This document shows positions 52,385-61,803 of a DNA stretch of 64,000 nucleotides, piece after piece (the stretch's first letter is position 1; the number at the start of each line of letters is the position of its first letter). The notes beneath the pieces were generated by a model. The model searched no databases and had not been told where the DNA came from. It saw only the letters and a list, made by a program, of their open reading frames with translations. This DNA is from Chryseobacterium sp. C-71. GTDB taxonomy: Bacteria > Bacteroidota > Bacteroidia > Flavobacteriales > Weeksellaceae. The position numbers were made by a program, and so were the translations under genes. The stretch spans positions 434,001 to 498,000 of the forward strand of contig NZ_CP087131.1 of assembly GCF_020911865.1 (NCBI RefSeq), given 5' to 3'.

Positions 52385-52986
52385 GAAATTTAAAACTTGT
52401 TCTTCCATTTGTTGCGGGAATTCTCCTGATGCTGATTCTGTTTTTCAGTTTCAGATCTTGCTTAAAAGTTAGTGAGAAAACCGAGAAATCTGATTATTAT
52501 ATTTTGACCAATCAAATCTCGAAAATGAATAAAATGGTCGTTCTGGAGCAGGATTTCTCTGCGATGCAGAAAACCAAATTCGGCTACGAATTTTTTGGGA
52601 AAGAAATGACAAGCAATAGCATTATTACCTACACTAAAACCAATGCGCAGGTTTCCTATGATTTAAATAAAATGAAAATGGAAGTCGATTCTGTGAATAA
52701 AAAACTGATTATCACAGATCTTCCTAATGCGGATATCAGAATTACTCCAAGTGTAGAAATTCAGTCATTGGATGATTCTTTTATCAACAGAATTTCCGAA
52801 AAAGATATTAAAACTGTTCAGCAAAAGGCGAAACAAACGGCAATCAATTCTGTAGATCAAAACAAACTGAGAAGTGAAGGCAAACAACAATTGATGGAAA
52901 ATCTGAACAATATTTTCGTTTTGGCAAAGGCTTTGAACTATACGATAGAAGACAAAACCGGACAACTCGGTGTTCTTGGACTTTAA
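52381..52986 (+). CDS. DUF4230 domain membrane protein
   Basis: 201 residues with an N-terminal membrane anchor (about 7-25) and a DUF4230-type extracytoplasmic domain (about 45-195: YYILTNQISKMNKMVVLEQDFSAMQ, ITDLPNADIRITPSVEIQSLDDSF). The start codon is TTG and overlaps the stop of the thioredoxin-like gene by four bases (TTGA), so translation is coupled. No enzyme motif. Function unknown; context suggests a partner of the thioredoxin-like protein. Confidence 0.85.
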   Translation: MRNLKLVLPFVAGILLMLILFFSFRSCLKVSEKTEKSDYYILTNQISKMNKMVVLEQDFSAMQKTKFGYEFFGKEMTSNSIITYTKTNAQVSYDLNKMKMEVDSVNKKLIITDLPNADIRITPSVEIQSLDDSFINRISEKDIKTVQQKAKQTAINSVDQNKLRSEGKQQLMENLNNIFVLAKALNYTIEDKTGQLGVLGL

Positions 52987-52998
52987 AAAATCAAAATT

Positions 52999-53181
52999 AT
53001 GACCTCAAACGACGATAACAAAAAAAATGAATCTGCAAATTCAGCAGAAACCAAAAAGCAGAATGAAGATTTTCAAAACATTCCTGCTTCTTCAAAAAAA
53101 CAAAATCCACCCGATGTAGATAAAGAAGATGTGAAAAAATCTTCAGAAAACAAATCAGGGAAAACAGATAATACTAAGTGA
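52999..53181 (+). CDS. Small charged hypothetical protein
   Basis: 60 residues, low complexity, dominated by lysine, asparagine, glutamate and serine with no hydrophobic core. It starts 12 bases after the DUF4230 stop and its stop codon lies inside the stem-loop of the terminator, so it is the last gene of this operon. It is probably intrinsically disordered. No similarity recognised. Confidence 0.6.
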   Translation: MTSNDDNKKNESANSAETKKQNEDFQNIPASSKKQNPPDVDKEDVKKSSENKSGKTDNTK

Positions 53182-53199
53182 AAGCTTAGTATTTTTTTT
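53171..53199 (+). terminator. Rho-independent terminator overlapping the stop of the 60-residue gene
   Basis: ATACTAAG pairs with CTTAGTAT around loop TGAAAG, with a T run after it; the loop contains the TGA stop codon. Confidence 0.8.
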
Positions 53200-53211
53200 G
53201 CAATTATTTAT

Positions 53212-53345
53212 TAGGGCAGCTTTTTCCGCCCTCCGTTCCCGCTTTTTTTCTGGCAATGCGAACCAAGGGATATCATAATTTACACGGTTGGTCAATCGCA
53301 TCGCCAGAAAAAAGAGCTCCACTTAGGTCGGGCTGCGGTTTTCAG
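53212..53345 (-). repeat. Large interspersed repeat with long inverted arms (copy 1)
   Basis: Within this 359-base gap, 19-base arms at 53243..53261 and 53296..53314 pair with one mismatch around a loop that adds ACCAA/TTGGT pairing. Outside them GCAGC and GCTGC pair as well. Read on the minus strand it ends in a GCGGGAACGGAGGGC-type segment that resembles copy 2 at 56262. It has no protein-coding content. Confidence 0.65.
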
Positions 53346-53508
53346 CAGATTTCAAAATTTGTCACCAATTCAAAACTTGGCATTCTTTGAAAGCGATTTA
53401 AAACGCTAAAAAGGTTACTGAAAAATAAGCACTAACGTCAGATTTTAAAATAAATTGTATTTTTTGTGAATTATCATGCTACGATTTCATAAAGATGTAA
53501 AAAATGCG

Positions 53509-53516
53509 TATTTTTG
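53509..53516 (+). promoter_or_regulatory. -7 box of the thrS promoter
   Basis: TATTTTTG, followed by CAAC, lies 24 bases before the start codon. Confidence 0.65.
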
Positions 53517-53540
53517 CAACTTAAAATTTCTTAGTAAACA

Positions 53541-55460
53541 ATGATAAAAATTACACTTCCAGACAATAGCGTCAGAGAATTTGAGGGAGAAGTCACTCCG
53601 TTGGATGTGGCAAAATCTATAAGCGAGGGATTGGCTAGAAATACCATTTCCGCAGTAGTAAACGGCACCCAAGTCGAGGTTACCACGCCTATCACCACAG
53701 ATTCTACGGTACAGCTTTTGACATGGAATGATGATCTTGGTAAGAAAGCCTTCTGGCATTCTTCTGCCCACCTTTTGGCGCAGGCGATCCTTGAATTTTA
53801 TCCAAACGCTCAATTAACGATCGGTCCGGCTATAGAAAGCGGATTTTATTATGATGTAGATTTCGGTGACGAAGTTTTGTCTGAAAAAGATTTTGAGAAA
53901 ATTGAAAAGAAAGTTTTAGAAAATGCTAAAAAAGCTTCTACATTCTCACTATACCCAGTTTCTAAAGCAGAAGCTTTAAAAACTTACGCAGATAATCCTT
54001 ATAAAGTAGAATTGATTTCTAATCTTAATGATGGTGAAATCACTTTTGTAACGCATGATAATTTTACAGATCTTTGTCGTGGAGGTCACATTCCAAACAC
54101 AGGAATTGTGAAAGCCGTAAAGATTTTGAACGCTGCAGGTGCTTACTGGAGAGGAAATGAAAAAAATCCTCAGTTAACAAGAGTTTACGGTATTTCTTTC
54201 CCGAAACAGAAAGAACTGACTGAATATCTTGAGTTACTGGAAGAAGCAAAAAGAAGAGATCATAGAAAATTAGGTAAAGAATTAGGAATTTTTGCTTTCT
54301 CAGAAAAAGTAGGTGCAGGTTTACCACTTTGGTTGCCAAAAGGTACTGCTTTGAGAAAAAAATTAGAAAATTTCCTTTCTGATGCTCAGAAAAAAGGAGG
54401 TTACGAATTTGTAATGACACCACACATTGGTGCCAAAGAATTATATGTGACTTCAGGACACTGGGATAAATATGGCGCAGATAGCTTTCAGCCGATCAAA
54501 ACTCCAAACGAAGGAGAAGAATTTATGCTGAAACCAATGAACTGTCCTCACCACTGCGAAATTTACAAAACTTCACAATGGAGCTACAGAGATTTGCCAA
54601 AAAGATATGCAGAATTCGGAACGGTTTACAGATATGAGCAAAGTGGTGAACTTCACGGCTTGACAAGAGTTCGTGGATTTACCCAAGATGACGCTCACCT
54701 TTTCTGTACTCCGGATCAGCTGATGGATGAGTTTAAGAAAACAATTGATTTAGTTCTTTATGTTTTTGGTTCCCTTGGATTTGCTGATTTTACTGCTCAG
54801 ATTTCATTAAGAGATCCTGATAATAAAGAGAAGTATATCGGTTCTGATGAAAACTGGGAAAAAGCAGAAAACGCAATTGTTACTGCAGCAAAAGAAAAAG
54901 GGTTAAACACTGTTACAGAATACGGAGAAGCTGCATTTTACGGTCCTAAGTTAGATTTCATGGTGAAAGATGCTTTAGGAAGAAAATGGCAGTTGGGAAC
55001 TATTCAGGTGGATTACAATTTACCGGAAAGATTCGACCTTACTTATATCGGAAGCGATAATGAGAAACACAGACCGATCATGATTCACAGAGCGCCGTTT
55101 GGCTCTATGGAACGTTTCATCGCAATATTATTAGAGAATACTGCCGGAGATTTCCCATTGTGGTTGAGTCCGGATCAGTTTACGATATTGCCAATCAGTG
55201 AAAAATATGTAGATTATGCTAAAAAAGTTTCAGAATTTTTAGAAATTCACGATATTAGCGGATTGATTGACGAGAGAAACGAAAAAACGGGTAAAAAAAT
55301 CCGTGATGCAGAATTAAAAAAGATTCCTTTCATGCTTGTAGTAGGGGAAAATGAAGAAAGAGATGGCACAATTTCTGTACGTAGACGTGGAGAAGGCGAT
55401 CTTGGAGTAATGAGTATGGACGAGTTTGCAGCCTACTTCAAAAAAGAAGCAACAGTATAA
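53541..55460 (+). CDS. thrS: Threonine-tRNA ligase
   Basis: 639-residue class II aminoacyl-tRNA synthetase. Seen: the N-terminal TGS domain (1-62), the editing domain with [11 protein letters not shown] (73-83) and the class II core with Zn ligand C335 ([10 protein letters not shown]) and its histidine partners, motif 2 around [16 protein letters not shown], and a C-terminal anticodon-binding domain. Length is normal. It starts its own transcript and leads toward infC after 184 bases. Confidence 0.98.
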   Translation: MIKITLPDNSVREFEGEVTPLDVAKSISEGLARNTISAVVNGTQVEVTTPITTDSTVQLLTWNDDLGKKAFWHSSAHLLAQAILEFYPNAQLTIGPAIESGFYYDVDFGDEVLSEKDFEKIEKKVLENAKKASTFSLYPVSKAEALKTYADNPYKVELISNLNDGEITFVTHDNFTDLCRGGHIPNTGIVKAVKILNAAGAYWRGNEKNPQLTRVYGISFPKQKELTEYLELLEEAKRRDHRKLGKELGIFAFSEKVGAGLPLWLPKGTALRKKLENFLSDAQKKGGYEFVMTPHIGAKELYVTSGHWDKYGADSFQPIKTPNEGEEFMLKPMNCPHHCEIYKTSQWSYRDLPKRYAEFGTVYRYEQSGELHGLTRVRGFTQDDAHLFCTPDQLMDEFKKTIDLVLYVFGSLGFADFTAQISLRDPDNKEKYIGSDENWEKAENAIVTAAKEKGLNTVTEYGEAAFYGPKLDFMVKDALGRKWQLGTIQVDYNLPERFDLTYIGSDNEKHRPIMIHRAPFGSMERFIAILLENTAGDFPLWLSPDQFTILPISEKYVDYAKKVSEFLEIHDISGLIDERNEKTGKKIRDAELKKIPFMLVVGENEERDGTISVRRRGEGDLGVMSMDEFAAYFKKEATV

Positions 55461-55644
55461 TTGATGATTTCATGATTTAACGTTAAAATTATATTAATAT
55501 TATTTATAAAAAGTAATTTTAATTTTTTTAAACATAAAATTCTTCAATTTAAAATTAGTTATTAACCAATAAAATTATAAAGCAATAGCACAACGATTTA
55601 ACAACAGAGGCCCACAAAGACGTCCACCTCAGGAGGACTTACAC

Positions 55645-56145
55645 ATGATAAACGATAAGATCCGTGTACGGGAACTTCGTTTAGTGGGCGACAACGTAGA
55701 AGCGGGAATTTTCCCGATTGACAAAGCGAGACAAATTGCCAAAGAGCAGGAATTAGATTTGGTCGTGATTTCAGACAAAGCTGAACCTTTCATTGCGAGG
55801 ATACTAGACTATAAAAAGTTTTTGTACGAGCAAAAGAAAAAAACAAAAGAGCTTAAAGCAAAACAAATCAAAGTGGTTGTAAAGGAGATCCGTTTCGGAC
55901 CTCAGACTGACGAGCACGATTATGATTTCAAGAAGAAACATGCTGAAAAGTTTTTGGAAGAAGGTTCAAAGTTGAAAACCTACGTATTTTTCAAAGGACG
56001 TTCTATTATCTTTAAAGACCAAGGTGAAATTTTACTTCTTAAACTGGCTCAGGAATTAGAGCACGTTGGGAAAGTAGACCAATTACCTAAACTTGAAGGT
56101 AAGAGAATGATTATGATGATGAGTCCTAAAAAACCAGCTAAATAA
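55645..56145 (+). CDS. infC: Translation initiation factor IF-3
   Basis: 166 residues from the ATG at 55645, giving the IF-3 N- and C-terminal domains: [20 protein letters not shown] at the front, [21 protein letters not shown] in the centre and the [21 protein letters not shown] end. The frame continues upstream without a stop to 55573 and reads [20 protein letters not shown] before this Met, like the basic leader of other flavobacterial IF-3 proteins; the first codon of that extension is ATA at 55585. An AGGAGG lies at 55631..55636, eight bases before the ATG, but it also encodes part of the conserved leader. Either start is possible. IF-3 is essential and in other bacteria uses a rare non-AUG start for autoregulation. 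Confidence 0.93.
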   Translation: MINDKIRVRELRLVGDNVEAGIFPIDKARQIAKEQELDLVVISDKAEPFIARILDYKKFLYEQKKKTKELKAKQIKVVVKEIRFGPQTDEHDYDFKKKHAEKFLEEGSKLKTYVFFKGRSIIFKDQGEILLLKLAQELEHVGKVDQLPKLEGKRMIMMMSPKKPAK

Positions 56146-56244
56146 TTTGACAATCTGATGATGAGTTTTTTTGACTCATTGTCTTGCGAAATATACATAG
56201 AGAGATTTTCTAATGAAAGTCTCTTTTTGTATGATTATTTTTCG

Positions 56245-56252
56245 TAATTTTG
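56245..56252 (+). promoter_or_regulatory. -7 box before the repeat and rpmI
   Basis: TAATTTTG, followed by CAAACC, lies upstream of the repeat; a transcript from it would carry the repeat as its leader before rpmI. Confidence 0.6.
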
Positions 56253-56261
56253 CAAACCGAA

Positions 56262-56405
56262 TATCTGCGTGAAGGATAGAAATGGAAAGCCCACAGCAGG
56301 AGCTGGCAAAAGCCATGGAGCGAGGACTTGAAATGGATAGCCTGACCCGAATGAGTGAATGGAGCGAAGCGGAATGAACGAGTGAGGGGCACGCCCAAAA
56401 AGCTA
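56262..56405 (+). repeat. Interspersed repeat in the rpmI leader (copy 2)
   Basis: About 145 bases between infC and rpmI hold a repeat with two related halves (AGGATAGAAATGGAAAGCCC and GAAATGGATAGCCTGACCC), a central TGGC-AAAA-GCCA hairpin, and an end resembling copy 1 at 53212 in inverse orientation. I recognise this as the type of abundant flavobacterial interspersed element but cannot compare copies here. No gene is present. Confidence 0.65.
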
Positions 56406-56467
56406 ATAGCCAAAAGCTTTTAGCCAATAGCTAAAGTATTGATAACAAAAACATAAAAAAGCAAACA

Positions 56468-56665
56468 ATGCCAAAATTAAAAACGAAATCAGGTGCTAAG
56501 AAGCGTTTTAAACTTACCGGAACTGGTAAGATTAAAAGAAAAAATGCTTTCAAAAGCCACATCTTAACTAAAAAAGAAACTAAGCAGAAGAGAAATCTTA
56601 CTACTACTTCTTATGTTGCGAAAGTGGATGAAAAAGGCGTTAAACGTCAATTAGCAATTAAGTAG
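56468..56665 (+). CDS. rpmI: 50S ribosomal protein L35
   Basis: 65-residue ribosomal protein with the usual basic composition and the [20 protein letters not shown] start and [16 protein letters not shown] end. It follows a long leader of 215 bases from the likely start at about 56258, which contains the repeat. rplT follows after 117 bases. Confidence 0.97.
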   Translation: MPKLKTKSGAKKRFKLTGTGKIKRKNAFKSHILTKKETKQKRNLTTTSYVAKVDEKGVKRQLAIK

Positions 56666-56782
56666 TTTTTATAAATCATTTTTCGGTTTATAAGAATAAC
56701 AATTCAACATTTTAACCCTGAAACGGTGCAGATAAGTGTAATGAAACAGTTTACCGCCCTTTTCAAAAAAACAATTTAAATT

Positions 56783-57127
56783 ATGCCAAGATCAGTAAAT
56801 GCCGTAGCTTCTAGAGCGCGCAGAAAAAAATTAATGAAACAAGCTAAAGGTTTTTTCGGTAGAAGAAAGAACGTTTGGACTGTTGCTAAAAACGCGGTAC
56901 AAAAAGCAATGCAATATGCTTACCGTGGAAGAAAAGAGAAAAAGAGAAACTTCAGATCACTTTGGATCATGCGTATCAACGCAGGAGCTAGAGAGCACGG
57001 AATGTCTTACTCTCAGTTTATGGGAGCTCTTAAAAAGAACAACATTGAATTAAACAGAAAAGTTTTAGCTGACTTAGCGATGAACTATCCTGAAGCATTC
57101 AAAGCAGTTGTAGATCAAGTAAAATAA
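56783..57127 (+). CDS. rplT: 50S ribosomal protein L20
   Basis: 114-residue ribosomal protein. Seen: [30 protein letters not shown] at the start and the [25 protein letters not shown] central block. In other bacteria L20 represses its own operon by binding the leader RNA. The 117-base gap before it is not explained by any recognised element; a short CGGT/ACCG pair occurs at 56724..56755. A terminator follows. Confidence 0.98.
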   Translation: MPRSVNAVASRARRKKLMKQAKGFFGRRKNVWTVAKNAVQKAMQYAYRGRKEKKRNFRSLWIMRINAGAREHGMSYSQFMGALKKNNIELNRKVLADLAMNYPEAFKAVVDQVK

Positions 57128-57153
57128 TGTAAAATTTTTTGTTATCAATATTT

Positions 57154-57186
57154 AAATCCTGAGTTTTTTGCTCGGGATTTTTTTAT
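57154..57186 (+). terminator. Rho-independent terminator after rplT
   Basis: AAATCCTGAG pairs with CTCGGGATTT (one G-U pair), followed by a T run. Confidence 0.85.
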
Positions 57187-57190
57187 TATC

Positions 57191-57198
57191 TACATTTG
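57191..57198 (+). promoter_or_regulatory. -7 box of the first M28 peptidase promoter
   Basis: TACATTTG, identical to the box before the second M28 gene, lies 27 bases before the GTG start. Confidence 0.65.
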
Positions 57199-57225
57199 CT
57201 GAATATTAAAGTATCTTATTAAAAA

Positions 57226-58401
57226 GTGAAAAAATTAACTACTCTTCTACTCCTTTCATTAGCAACATATAACGTACAGGCTCAAAGTTTTATTCAGGCT
57301 TATCAAAACAGAGCCAATCAGGTAACGCAGGCTAATATCATCTCACTATTGCAGGATTTTGCAGCATTAGGTGTGAAAACTTCAGGTTCGGTCGCAAATA
57401 ATAATACTTTAAATTGGCTTAAAGGCAAATATCAAACCTATGGCTATACTGCAGGTCAAATAACCGAAGACAGCTTTACAGTAAACGGAAATACAACAAA
57501 AAATTTAATTGTTACAAAAACAGGGACCATTTATCCAGACACTTACGTTATTATTTGTGGTCACTACGATACTATAAACGGTCCCGGTGTAAGCGATAAC
57601 GGAAGCGGAACTTCTATTTTGCTGGAAGCCGCAAGGATCTTAAAAGATGTTCCTACAGAATATTCTGTGAAGTTTATTCATTTTTCGGGTGAAGAGCAGG
57701 GTTTAATCGGAAGTAATCATTATGTGAATAATGTTGTTTTTAATAATAATGTTCGTCAACTTAATTTGAAAGTTGTTTTTAATATTGACCAGGTCGGAGG
57801 AAAAATTTCGAATCCAAGTAATACAATTGTTTGTGAAAGTGATCAAACTTCAGCAGGAGGAACAGCCAATAATGCACCATCCCTTGCAATGACTCAGCAA
57901 TTGGCAAATTGCACGACGCTGTACTCTCCTCTCCAGACAACTATGTCAAATGCTTTTTCATCAGATTATGTCCCTTTTGAAGCTAAAGGAGATATTATTA
58001 CAGGTTTTTATGAAACTCCAGTGAGCGGAAATCAACATACTGTCAATGATACTTTTGCGAATATTGATCCTGTTTATGTTTTTAATGTAGGAAAGGCTGC
58101 GGTTGGCGCTCTTCAGCATTTTGCAATAGCGAATACCACTTTATCAGTTAATGAAACGAACGCAAATCTGTTAGAATCAGTTAAAGTTTATCCTAATCCT
58201 GCTAAGAATATTTTAAATATCGAATTACCAAATACAATCAAAAATTTCAATATTGAAATTACTGATATGAGCGGGAAATTAGTTTTAAAATCTGAAAACC
58301 AAAAGGGAATCAATGTGTCCGCTTTAGAAAACGGAGTTTATTTTTGCTCAATAAAAACTGACACCGAAAGTGTAACAAGGAAAATAGTTATTAAAAAGTA
58401 A
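57226..58401 (+). CDS. Secreted M28 family metallopeptidase with T9SS sorting domain
   Basis: 391 residues with a GTG start and a signal peptide (1-20). Seen: the zinc-peptidase motif CGHYDT (H113, D115), D124 in GVSDNGSGTS, the catalytic E156-E157 in FSGEEQGL, and D188 in NIDQVGG, then a late histidine around GNQHTVND; the C-terminus is a type A T9SS sorting domain (VYPNPAKNILNI). It is an aminopeptidase or carboxypeptidase-like enzyme secreted through type IX. Tandem with a close paralogue downstream; both have their own promoter and terminator. Confidence 0.94.
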   Translation: MKKLTTLLLLSLATYNVQAQSFIQAYQNRANQVTQANIISLLQDFAALGVKTSGSVANNNTLNWLKGKYQTYGYTAGQITEDSFTVNGNTTKNLIVTKTGTIYPDTYVIICGHYDTINGPGVSDNGSGTSILLEAARILKDVPTEYSVKFIHFSGEEQGLIGSNHYVNNVVFNNNVRQLNLKVVFNIDQVGGKISNPSNTIVCESDQTSAGGTANNAPSLAMTQQLANCTTLYSPLQTTMSNAFSSDYVPFEAKGDIITGFYETPVSGNQHTVNDTFANIDPVYVFNVGKAAVGALQHFAIANTTLSVNETNANLLESVKVYPNPAKNILNIELPNTIKNFNIEITDMSGKLVLKSENQKGINVSALENGVYFCSIKTDTESVTRKIVIKK

Positions 58402-58467
58402 ATTATACTAAAATTCTATTTTTTATTAAGAAATATTCAAATTAATTATATTTTTATTTGATTCGAA

Positions 58468-58503
58468 ATAATGATTCCAAGCTATTGTTTGGAATCATTT
58501 TAT
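58468..58503 (+). terminator. Rho-independent terminator after the first M28 gene
   Basis: AATGATTCCAA pairs with TTGGAATCATT, followed by a T-rich stretch. An in-frame TTG at 58458 lies upstream of this stem, which argues against that start for the next gene. Confidence 0.85.
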
Positions 58504-58506
58504 TTA

Positions 58507-58514
58507 TACATTTG
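58507..58514 (+). promoter_or_regulatory. -7 box of the second M28 peptidase promoter
   Basis: TACATTTG, the same sequence as in front of the first M28 gene, lies 15 bases before the GTG start at 58530. Confidence 0.65.
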
Positions 58515-58529
58515 CTCAAATTTTTTAAA

Positions 58530-59711
58530 GTGAAAAAAATATTTAGTTTTCTGATTTTATCTTTAGGGTTAAATTCCATATATTCTCAAACCTTTATTCA
58601 AGCTTACCAGAACCGGGCAAATCTAGTTACTCAGACCAATATCACTACAAATCTGCAGGAATTTTCTAATTTAGGTATCAAAACTACTGGTTCTACAAAC
58701 AATGTAAATGCTCTCAACTGGCTCAAAAGTAAATATAATTCATACGGATATTCGGCAAGTCAAATCGTTGAAGATCCTTTTTCTTACCAATCAGGAAGCA
58801 ATACAATCAATTCAAAGAATCTTGTTATCACAAAAATAGGAACTGTTTATCCAAACAAGTTTGTTATTATCTGCGGGCATTTTGACAGTATCAACGGACC
58901 AGGAGTCAATGACAACGGTAGTGGAACTTCGATCATTTTGGAAGCTGCAAGAATTTTGAAAGATATACCTACGGAATATTCGATCAAATTTATCCATTTT
59001 TCAGGCGAAGAACAAGGGTTGAGAGGAAGCACTCATTACGCAAATACAGTTGCTTATCAAGGTGCAAACCGTGTGCTGGATATCAAATTGGTGTTTAATC
59101 TTGATCAGGTAGGTGGCAAAGCTGGGAATGTAAATAATACCATTTATTGTGACGAAGATATGGGTGGAAACCCAAATAACACTATTGCATCTGCTGCTGC
59201 AACCCAAGAATTAGTTACTCTTACAGGTCTTTATTCACCTCTACTTACAGATATTGATGAAGCTGAAAACACTGATTATATGCCTTTTGAAGCTAAAGGA
59301 GAAGTAATCACAGGTTATTTTGAGAGAATCAGAAGTAATTATCCCCACACTGCAAATGATACTTTTGCCAATACAGATCCTGTATATATTTACAACGTCG
59401 GGAAAGCTTCTGTAGGGGCACTTCAACACTTTGCTGTAGCATCCACAACCATTTTGGGAACTCATGAAAATTCTCCAAATGAGTTAGAAAACACTACTGT
59501 TTTTCCAAATCCGGCAAAAGATTATCTAAATTTTGAATTACCGAAGAATGTGAAAAATTTCACTTTTGAATTAACAGATTTGTTGGGACATTCTTTTTTG
59601 AAAACTGAAAATCAAACTAAAATAAACATCTCCGGAATTGTAAAAGGTGTTTATTTAGCACACATTAAAACAGATCATCATACCGTCGTAAGAAAAGTGA
59701 TGATTAAATAA
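58530..59711 (+). CDS. Secreted M28 family metallopeptidase with T9SS sorting domain (paralogue)
   Basis: 393 residues from a GTG start with a signal peptide (1-20); the earlier in-frame TTG at 58458 lies inside the preceding terminator and is not used. Seen: CGHFDS (H117, D119), D128, the E160-E161 pair in FSGEEQGL and the aspartate in NLDQVGG, followed by a late YPHTAND histidine and the sorting domain VFPNPAKDYLNF. It matches the protein at 57226 across its length, so it is a tandem duplicate that has since diverged. Substrate unknown. Confidence 0.93.
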   Translation: MKKIFSFLILSLGLNSIYSQTFIQAYQNRANLVTQTNITTNLQEFSNLGIKTTGSTNNVNALNWLKSKYNSYGYSASQIVEDPFSYQSGSNTINSKNLVITKIGTVYPNKFVIICGHFDSINGPGVNDNGSGTSIILEAARILKDIPTEYSIKFIHFSGEEQGLRGSTHYANTVAYQGANRVLDIKLVFNLDQVGGKAGNVNNTIYCDEDMGGNPNNTIASAAATQELVTLTGLYSPLLTDIDEAENTDYMPFEAKGEVITGYFERIRSNYPHTANDTFANTDPVYIYNVGKASVGALQHFAVASTTILGTHENSPNELENTTVFPNPAKDYLNFELPKNVKNFTFELTDLLGHSFLKTENQTKINISGIVKGVYLAHIKTDHHTVVRKVMIK

Positions 59712-59720
59712 TCCTAAACT

Positions 59721-59750
59721 AAAACCTGCAGTCTATTCTGCAGGTTTTTT
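59721..59750. terminator. Bidirectional hairpin terminator
   Basis: AAAACCTGCAG pairs with CTGCAGGTTTT around a 6-base loop, with A on the left and T on the right, between the plus-strand peptidase and the minus-strand hisIE. Confidence 0.88.
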
Positions 59751-60337
59751 TATTGATTTCTATCCAATAGAATTTCTTCAATTTCATCTAAAGAAAAGTT
59801 TTTCGCTTTCAATAAAATTAAAAAGTGATATAGTAAATCTGCCGCTTCATTTTTAAATAAATCAGCATTCTCATCTTTTGCTTCTATTACCAATTCTACA
59901 GCCTCCTCGCCTACTTTTTGTGCCACTTTATTGATGCCTCTCTGAAATAGAGAATAGGTATAGGAATTTTCTACTTGATCATCAATTCGCTGAGCAATTT
60001 TGCTTTCCAATTCATATAGAAAACCTTTAGAATCCTTCTCGCCAAAACAGCTGAAGTTTCCGGTGTGACAAACTGTATTTTTTGGAATGACTTTAATTAA
60101 AATTGTATCCTGATCACAATCGATTTGAATATTTTTTACCGTTAAAAAATTCCCCGACTCTTCACCTTTTGTCCATAATCTGTTTTTTGAACGGCTGAAA
60201 AAAGTGACAATTCCTTCTTCTTTTGTTTTATTAAAAGCCTCTTCATTCATATAACCAAGCATCAAAACCTGCAATGTTCTTTCGTCCTGAATAATTACAG
60301 GAACAAGGCCGTTTGTTTTATTAAAATCTATTTTCAT
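59750..60337 (-). CDS. hisIE: Bifunctional phosphoribosyl-AMP cyclohydrolase/phosphoribosyl-ATP pyrophosphatase
   Basis: 195 residues carrying both activities of histidine synthesis steps 2 and 3. HisI half (1-105) with [12 protein letters not shown] and the zinc cysteines in [10 protein letters not shown]; HisE half (110-195) with [38 protein letters not shown], a helical EExxE-ExxD metal motif. It overlaps hisF by four bases (ATGA), and is the last gene of the operon. Confidence 0.97.
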   Translation of the reverse strand: MKIDFNKTNGLVPVIIQDERTLQVLMLGYMNEEAFNKTKEEGIVTFFSRSKNRLWTKGEESGNFLTVKNIQIDCDQDTILIKVIPKNTVCHTGNFSCFGEKDSKGFLYELESKIAQRIDDQVENSYTYSLFQRGINKVAQKVGEEAVELVIEAKDENADLFKNEAADLLYHFLILLKAKNFSLDEIEEILLDRNQ

Positions 60338-61086
60338 CTTATGTTGATATTTCTATTTTTCAATTCATTTTTTAAGCCATCAATACTAATTTCTCCAAAA
60401 TGGAAAACGCTGGCAGCTAAAGCTCCGGTTGCTTTTGTTTGGTTAAAAACATCTTCAAAATCTTTAATTTTTCCCGCACCACCAGAAGCGATAACCGGTA
60501 TATTTACATTTTCTGAAATCAGTTTTGTCAATCTTAAATCAAAGCCATTTTTCGTTCCGTCACCATTCATTGACGTTAAAAGAATCTCACCTGCTCCTAA
60601 TTCTTCAACTTTTTTAGCCCAATCTAAAGTTTTCAACGCAGTCATTTCTCTTCCCCCTTTCACAAAAACCCAATCATCATCATTTACGAATTTTGTATCG
60701 ATTGCTACAACGATGCACTGACTTCCAAATTCTTTTGCTAATTCAGAAATCAGATAAGGATTTTTAACAGCAGAAGAATTGATGCTGATTTTATCAGCTC
60801 CGGCTTCCAATAATTTTCTGACGTCTTCTACGGAAGCAATTCCGCCACCCACTGTGAAAGGAATACTTAGTTCTTTAGCGATATTTTTCACCAATTCGAC
60901 AAAAGTTTTTCGTTCTTCGATGGTCGCCGTAATGTCGAGAAAAACCAGTTCGTCAGCTCCTTCATTTTCGTATTTTTTGGCTAAATCAATTGGATTTCCG
61001 GCATTTCTCAGCCCTTCAAAGTTGATTCCTTTTACTGTCGTTCCGTCTTTAATGTCTAAGCAAGGAATTATTCTTTTTTTAAGCAT
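60334..61086 (-). CDS. hisF: Imidazole glycerol phosphate synthase cyclase subunit
   Basis: 250-residue TIM barrel that works with HisH to make imidazole glycerol phosphate. Seen: the catalytic D11 (PCLDIKDG) and D130 (VVAIDTK), plus the two phosphate-binding glycine motifs VGGGIAS and ASGGAGK. It overlaps hisA by eight bases at its start and hisIE by four at its end, so the operon is tightly packed. Confidence 0.98.
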   Translation of the reverse strand: MLKKRIIPCLDIKDGTTVKGINFEGLRNAGNPIDLAKKYENEGADELVFLDITATIEERKTFVELVKNIAKELSIPFTVGGGIASVEDVRKLLEAGADKISINSSAVKNPYLISELAKEFGSQCIVVAIDTKFVNDDDWVFVKGGREMTALKTLDWAKKVEELGAGEILLTSMNGDGTKNGFDLRLTKLISENVNIPVIASGGAGKIKDFEDVFNQTKATGALAASVFHFGEISIDGLKNELKNRNINIR

Positions 61087-61801
61087 TTTGAATAAAATTT
61101 TGAAGTTGATTTAATGATATTTTACCCTCATAAATAGCTTTTCCAATAATGGTTCCCGCACATCCTATTTCTTTCATCAGATAAACATCTTCAATACATG
61201 AAATTCCGCCGCTTGCAACTAATTGAATTGTTGTCTTATCTAAAATTTCCTGATACAATTTGGTTGAAGTACCTTCCAACATTCCATCTTTTGATATGTC
61301 TGTACAAATTACATTTTGAATGTTTTTTTTCTGATAATCAAGAATAAAATCAATCACATTTTTATCACTTTCTTCCAACCAGCCTGAAGTTTTTATTTTC
61401 TGGTTTTCACAATCGGCTCCGAGAATTATTTTTTCTGAACCATATTTTTCAATTAATTGGAAACAAAATTCAGGATTCTGAACTGCGATGCTGCCGATGG
61501 TAATTTTCGAAGCCCCTGAATTAAAAGCGATTTCAATATCATCTTCAGTTTTCAGTCCGCCACCAAAATCGATGTGTAATGACGTTTCTTTTGCGATTGT
61601 TTCAAGCACTTTCTGATTGACAATATGTTTTGATTTCGCACCATCCAGATCCACCAAATGGAGAAACTGAATTCCAGAATCTTCAAATTCTTTGGCAACT
61701 TCAAGTGGATTTTCATTATAAATTTTCTTAGTATTGTAATCACCTTTTGACAGTCGCACACATTTTCCGTCGATGATATCTATGGCAGGAATTATTTTCA
61801 T
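61079..61801 (-). CDS. hisA: ProFAR isomerase
   Basis: 240-residue TIM barrel isomerising ProFAR to PRFAR in histidine synthesis. Seen: the catalytic D8 ([13 protein letters not shown]) at the N-terminus, [20 protein letters not shown] and the C-terminal [11 protein letters not shown] phosphate-binding motif. It starts two bases after the hisH stop and overlaps hisF by eight bases. Confidence 0.98.
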   Translation of the reverse strand: MKIIPAIDIIDGKCVRLSKGDYNTKKIYNENPLEVAKEFEDSGIQFLHLVDLDGAKSKHIVNQKVLETIAKETSLHIDFGGGLKTEDDIEIAFNSGASKITIGSIAVQNPEFCFQLIEKYGSEKIILGADCENQKIKTSGWLEESDKNVIDFILDYQKKNIQNVICTDISKDGMLEGTSTKLYQEILDKTTIQLVASGGISCIEDVYLMKEIGCAGTIIGKAIYEGKISLNQLQNFIQNA

Positions 61802-61803
61802 AA

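Noticed and set aside
53487..53813. Open frame antisense to thrS (108 codons)
   Set aside because: It overlaps a certain essential gene, has a low-complexity shadow composition and no promoter.
56262..56405. Repeat assigned to Rfam Flavo-1
   Set aside because: The resemblance is from memory and cannot be tested without a covariance search, so no family name is given.
58458..58529. Earlier TTG start for the second M28 peptidase
   Set aside because: It lies in the terminator of the first M28 gene and upstream of the promoter.
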